From: Lingula anatina
Taxonomy: Eukaryota; Brachiopoda; Lingulata; Lingulida; Lingulidae
Direction: 5' to 3'
DNA length: 33,083 nucleotides
Assembly (NCBI RefSeq): GCF_001039355.2
Contig: NW_019775460.1
Coordinates: 138,091 to 171,173, forward strand
Below are positions 30,578-33,083 of this stretch, in pieces (positions within the stretch are counted from its first letter, which is position 1; every line of letters starts with the position of its first letter). The notes below the pieces were generated by a model. It was not told where the DNA came from. It saw nothing but the letters and a program-made list of their open reading frames with translations, and did not search any database. The position numbers and the translations under genes are program-made.

Positions 30578-30605
30578 GGTGTATATATATATATATATAT
30601 ATATA
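30578..30605. repeat. (TA)n microsatellite
   Basis: About twelve TA dinucleotides in a row. Confidence 0.95.
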
Positions 30606-31230
30606 ACGGTGGATAAAATAGGCTGAAAAAAGCAAAAAACAAAAACAGCATAACTGTTGTAAAATAGTTTACTCATGTAGATTTTTTATCTCGACCTTTT
30701 GTTAGAAAGATGTAACACTCCTGTGAGTTTCAAGACAATAGGTCCATCAGTTGACCTTTTAAAAATGTGTTATCAGTGTTGCAAAATGTACAACTTTTTT
30801 TTTTAAATTGCCTGATTGTGATGATTTTCGAACTGCCATGAAGGGACCGATAACTCATTGCCGTTAAAAGCGTCGTTGGAGGCATACATGGCTTTGTGAT
30901 GAAACAAGATATCTTCTTTGTAATGTATCTGGTATATATGTTATACGGTAAGAAAAGCATTTAGTTGGAAATATTATGTGATCAAGCTGATTTTCAAAGT
31001 TGACCTGTATTTTACTAATATCCATCAGTTAATTGCAATTTTAAAAACAATGCCCAGTATGTCAAATACTGTGTTAACGCTAATAGTGCACGGCGGTAAA
31101 GGTAGTTCCCAAAGTAGTTAACATAACTTATAAACATAATAATTTATAGACCTCAATCTAAAAAATTCGTAACCATAACCATAGTGCCTCATCTCATCAA
31201 CATGGTAAATATTTCAAAAGCAAACTCTAA

Positions 31231-31444
31231 GGGCGCATTCCCAAAGATTTTAGATCGATCTATCCCCGTGGAGAGTCTCGCTAGATTAATGTCAGGTAAT
31301 CCGGCTTAAATGTCCGACCAGCCTACTAAAAGCTGTAAGGGGGTAATTAACTTTCGTGCCGGCTCGGCTGACAGCTATTTAGCGTGAACCCCCAGGGAGT
31401 TTGGTCGATCTAGTTGGATCGATCTAATCTCTGGGAATGGGGTC
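31231..31444. mobile_element. Harbinger-like MITE, copy 3 (214 bp)
   Basis: Ends GGGCGCATTCCCAAAGATTT and (right complement) GACCCCATTCCCAGAGATTA. Flanked by TAA (31228-31230, 31445-31447). Same length as copy 1 and close to it throughout. It lies 67 bp downstream of the donor of the GBP helical-domain exon, in its intron. Confidence 0.9.
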
Positions 31445-31510
31445 TAAGTGTGAATTACATTACAACTGCTGTTCAATGGACACAGTAGTTCATATTTAAC
31501 ATGTACATAC

Positions 31511-31812
31511 CACACACATTTGAAAAAATCCTGGCATATCGGACGAATCCAACCTCTCTCTCAGCACGTCTAATTTCATAGGCCCTATAGCTTGTTGCGA
31601 ATAAGACTCCTTCAGTTGGGCCATATCTGCGTCCAGCTTTTCCTTTGTGTAGCCATCTGGTATTGGGTACAGGCGTTTTTTCAATTCATCCAGGAGTCTT
31701 TTGAACACCTTGTCACAGTAACGACGAGACCTGTCACGATTCTTCTGAATGTATCGGAACAGTTCCCCACCGACGATGTTGCTATTCTCTTGGCCTTGGC
31801 TATCTCTCTTGA
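31511..31812 (-). CDS. GBP-like large GTPase, helical C-terminal domain exon
   Basis: Minus strand. A strong acceptor (cttatttcccccacag) ends at 31813. The 302 nt are a split-codon remainder of two bases and 100 codons, ending phase 0 at a strong donor (GTG|GTATGTACAT). The protein includes SNIVGGELFRYIQKNRDRSR, then RYCDKVFKRLLDELKKRLYP, IPDGYTKEKLDADMAQLKES and GPMKLDVLRERLDS. The pattern C-x(n)-L..L..L-Y-P-x-P-x-GY ... L...Y ... GP....VL...L is that of the middle of the guanylate-binding protein helical domain (GBP_C). In vertebrates GBPs are interferon-inducible dynamin-like GTPases of cell-autonomous immunity; the role here is unknown. The GTPase domain must be right of the window. An atlastin-like protein is a less likely alternative. 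Confidence 0.7.
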
Positions 31813-33030
31813 CTGTGGGGGAAATAAGAACAGTTTGAAATCATAAACATAAACGGGGGATTTCTGAAGGTGGACCAACAAACTGATAGCAGTTTAGTGT
31901 GCATCCATGTCTTCTTGCATTTTGCAAGTTTTCTAACTTCAAAAAACAAAATAAGCTAATATAGCAATATTATATACAAAAATATCAAAAAGGTACCATT
32001 AGCAATTTAAGATGCAACAAATAAATCAACGTATGTACACATTATCAAATTCTAGAGGCTAGGTTTCTGCTTTAAATGTGTTACAATGAAAATAATTTTG
32101 ATTAAAGATAAGTTATGATTTTTATGTAAATGAGATAATTTTATGTGACCGTTGCCTTCCAGAGTTTCTCGTGTGAAACGGATTAAACATTGAATAAAGA
32201 CATCGCCAAATTTGGAACTTGAGAGAAGTTCTTGATATGGGTCTGAAATCGCTCGTTGATAATTGATGGAGTGACCAAATCTTTTCATACTAAGTATTGA
32301 CAGGAAAGATCACAGATAATGAATTAACCAAGAGGAACAAGGTGTTTTAAGCTTTAACCAGAAAGAGGAACAGATATAAAGAATAAAGAAAAAATTAAGA
32401 ACAATTAGTGAAACTGTTGGAGAGATGGAAGATAAAGCAATTGAAAAAGGTATCTGACAATTTCAGCAGCAGGGTTAATGACAGAAACCCTGCCATCCCC
32501 AATTTACACAAGCAACGTGATGCTGCAGACAGTAATTCTCACTGCCAGCTATATAAATGTCAACAGACTTCATGGAATGTCAGTCAACGATCCACAAAGT
32601 CATGCAGTTCAGGCAATACCAGCACTCAAGTTTCTCCAGTGTTGCCGACACGGCAGGGATATACAGTATATAAGTGGTCACGAAACCGCCATGCGTTCAA
32701 GTGGACATTGCACACAAGAGAATGTAAGCACAGTAAGAGTTCACAAAGGCACCGAATAGTCACCAAATTCCAGAATTTTTAGCCATAACGCCATTACTAT
32801 AATGATGGACAGCTGCAGCGAGTCAAGATATCAGTGGGGTAGCATCAACAAATCAACCAAGTAATGGGCAGTTAAACGCTTTTGTTCCACAAAAAATTGA
32901 GTTCACTCCCATTTCCAGGCGAAAATAACGAAAATGGGAAGGAGTGGGAGGAAAAGTACATTTAACATCGCAATATCTCAAATTCATAGGTAAAGTTTTC
33001 CTTTCACAAAAATTACATGTGACCAGTGAC

Positions 33031-33035
<5 letters not shown>
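31813..33035. other. Upstream intron of the GBP-like gene; no exon found
   Basis: The preceding exon must end with one base of a split codon, and I do not see it here. Overlapping plus-strand open frames at 32408-32782 carry no recognisable domain. Confidence 0.5.

Positions 33036-33083
<48 letters not shown>
33036..33083. repeat. Poly-A run at the window edge
   Basis: 48 consecutive A's up to the last base. This is typical of a contig that stops in a homopolymer, or of a retroelement tail whose body is not recognisable to the left. Confidence 0.9.

Larger units (their letters stand above)
30075..31230. other. Intronic, mostly non-coding
   Basis: Contains the second copy of the 5374-5450 repeat and a (TA)n tract. 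A 76-codon minus-strand open frame (30730-30960) has no recognisable features. Confidence 0.5.

Noticed and set aside
32408-32782. Overlapping plus-strand frames of 124 and 93 codons
   Set aside because: Two frames open at once, low-complexity Ser/Thr/His composition, no motif, and no splice or poly-A support.
1-33083. tRNA or rRNA genes
   Set aside because: Looked for T-loop (GGTTCGA-type) sequences with matching arms and for rRNA-like conserved blocks. None was convincing.

Overview
The window is AT-rich nuclear DNA from an invertebrate animal. It has spliced genes with GT/AG introns, decayed LINE, Ty3, Tc1/mariner and MITE-type elements, microsatellites and poly-A tracts, and no bacterial features. 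A marine invertebrate such as a lancelet, hemichordate, echinoderm or mollusc fits the element types, but the phylum cannot be fixed from this sequence alone.

Two host genes can be supported, both on the minus strand. At 4504-4554 a 17-codon first coding exon (MSGFKLGIVRLGRAAGK, then a GTAAGG donor) matches the start of ZMYND19. Its promoter-like upstream region (YY1 core, E-box, CCAAT, CRE half-site) lies at 4555-4745. The rest of that gene presumably lies left of the window, which would make 1-4503 mostly intron. The second gene is the 3' part of a guanylate-binding-protein-like (GBP-like) large GTPase. A 302-nt exon (31511-31812) encodes the GBP helical C-terminal domain. It is followed by a chain of phase-0 exons for a coiled-coil tail: 26403-26585, 26153-26248, 19349-19531, 19099-19194, 17028-17111, and a terminal exon with stop at 13403-13579. 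The GTPase domain is outside the window.

The coiled-coil exons (61 + 32 codons) are carried on a tandemly duplicated segment of about 2.1 kb. The copies are unit A (17998-20108), unit B (25058-27842) and truncated unit C (27851-29209). Each begins inside the same dead Tc1/mariner transposase. A and B are nearly identical except in the 32-codon exon, where all seven differences change the protein. A nearly full-length but dead LINE (20109-25057, plus strand) sits exactly at the A/B junction; the B/C junction shows the same site without it.

The remainder is mainly mobile DNA. There are two minus-strand LINE ORF2 relics (6670-8225 and 15300-16090). A 3.0-kb terminal-inverted-repeat element (10113-13111) carries a Ty3 pol fragment. 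A Harbinger-like MITE family has three copies, all with 3-bp TWA target duplications. There are also a hAT-like MITE with an 8-bp duplication, a perfect 22-bp palindrome, and an unidentified element present in opposite orientations in units B and C. The window ends in 48 A's, probably an assembly edge.
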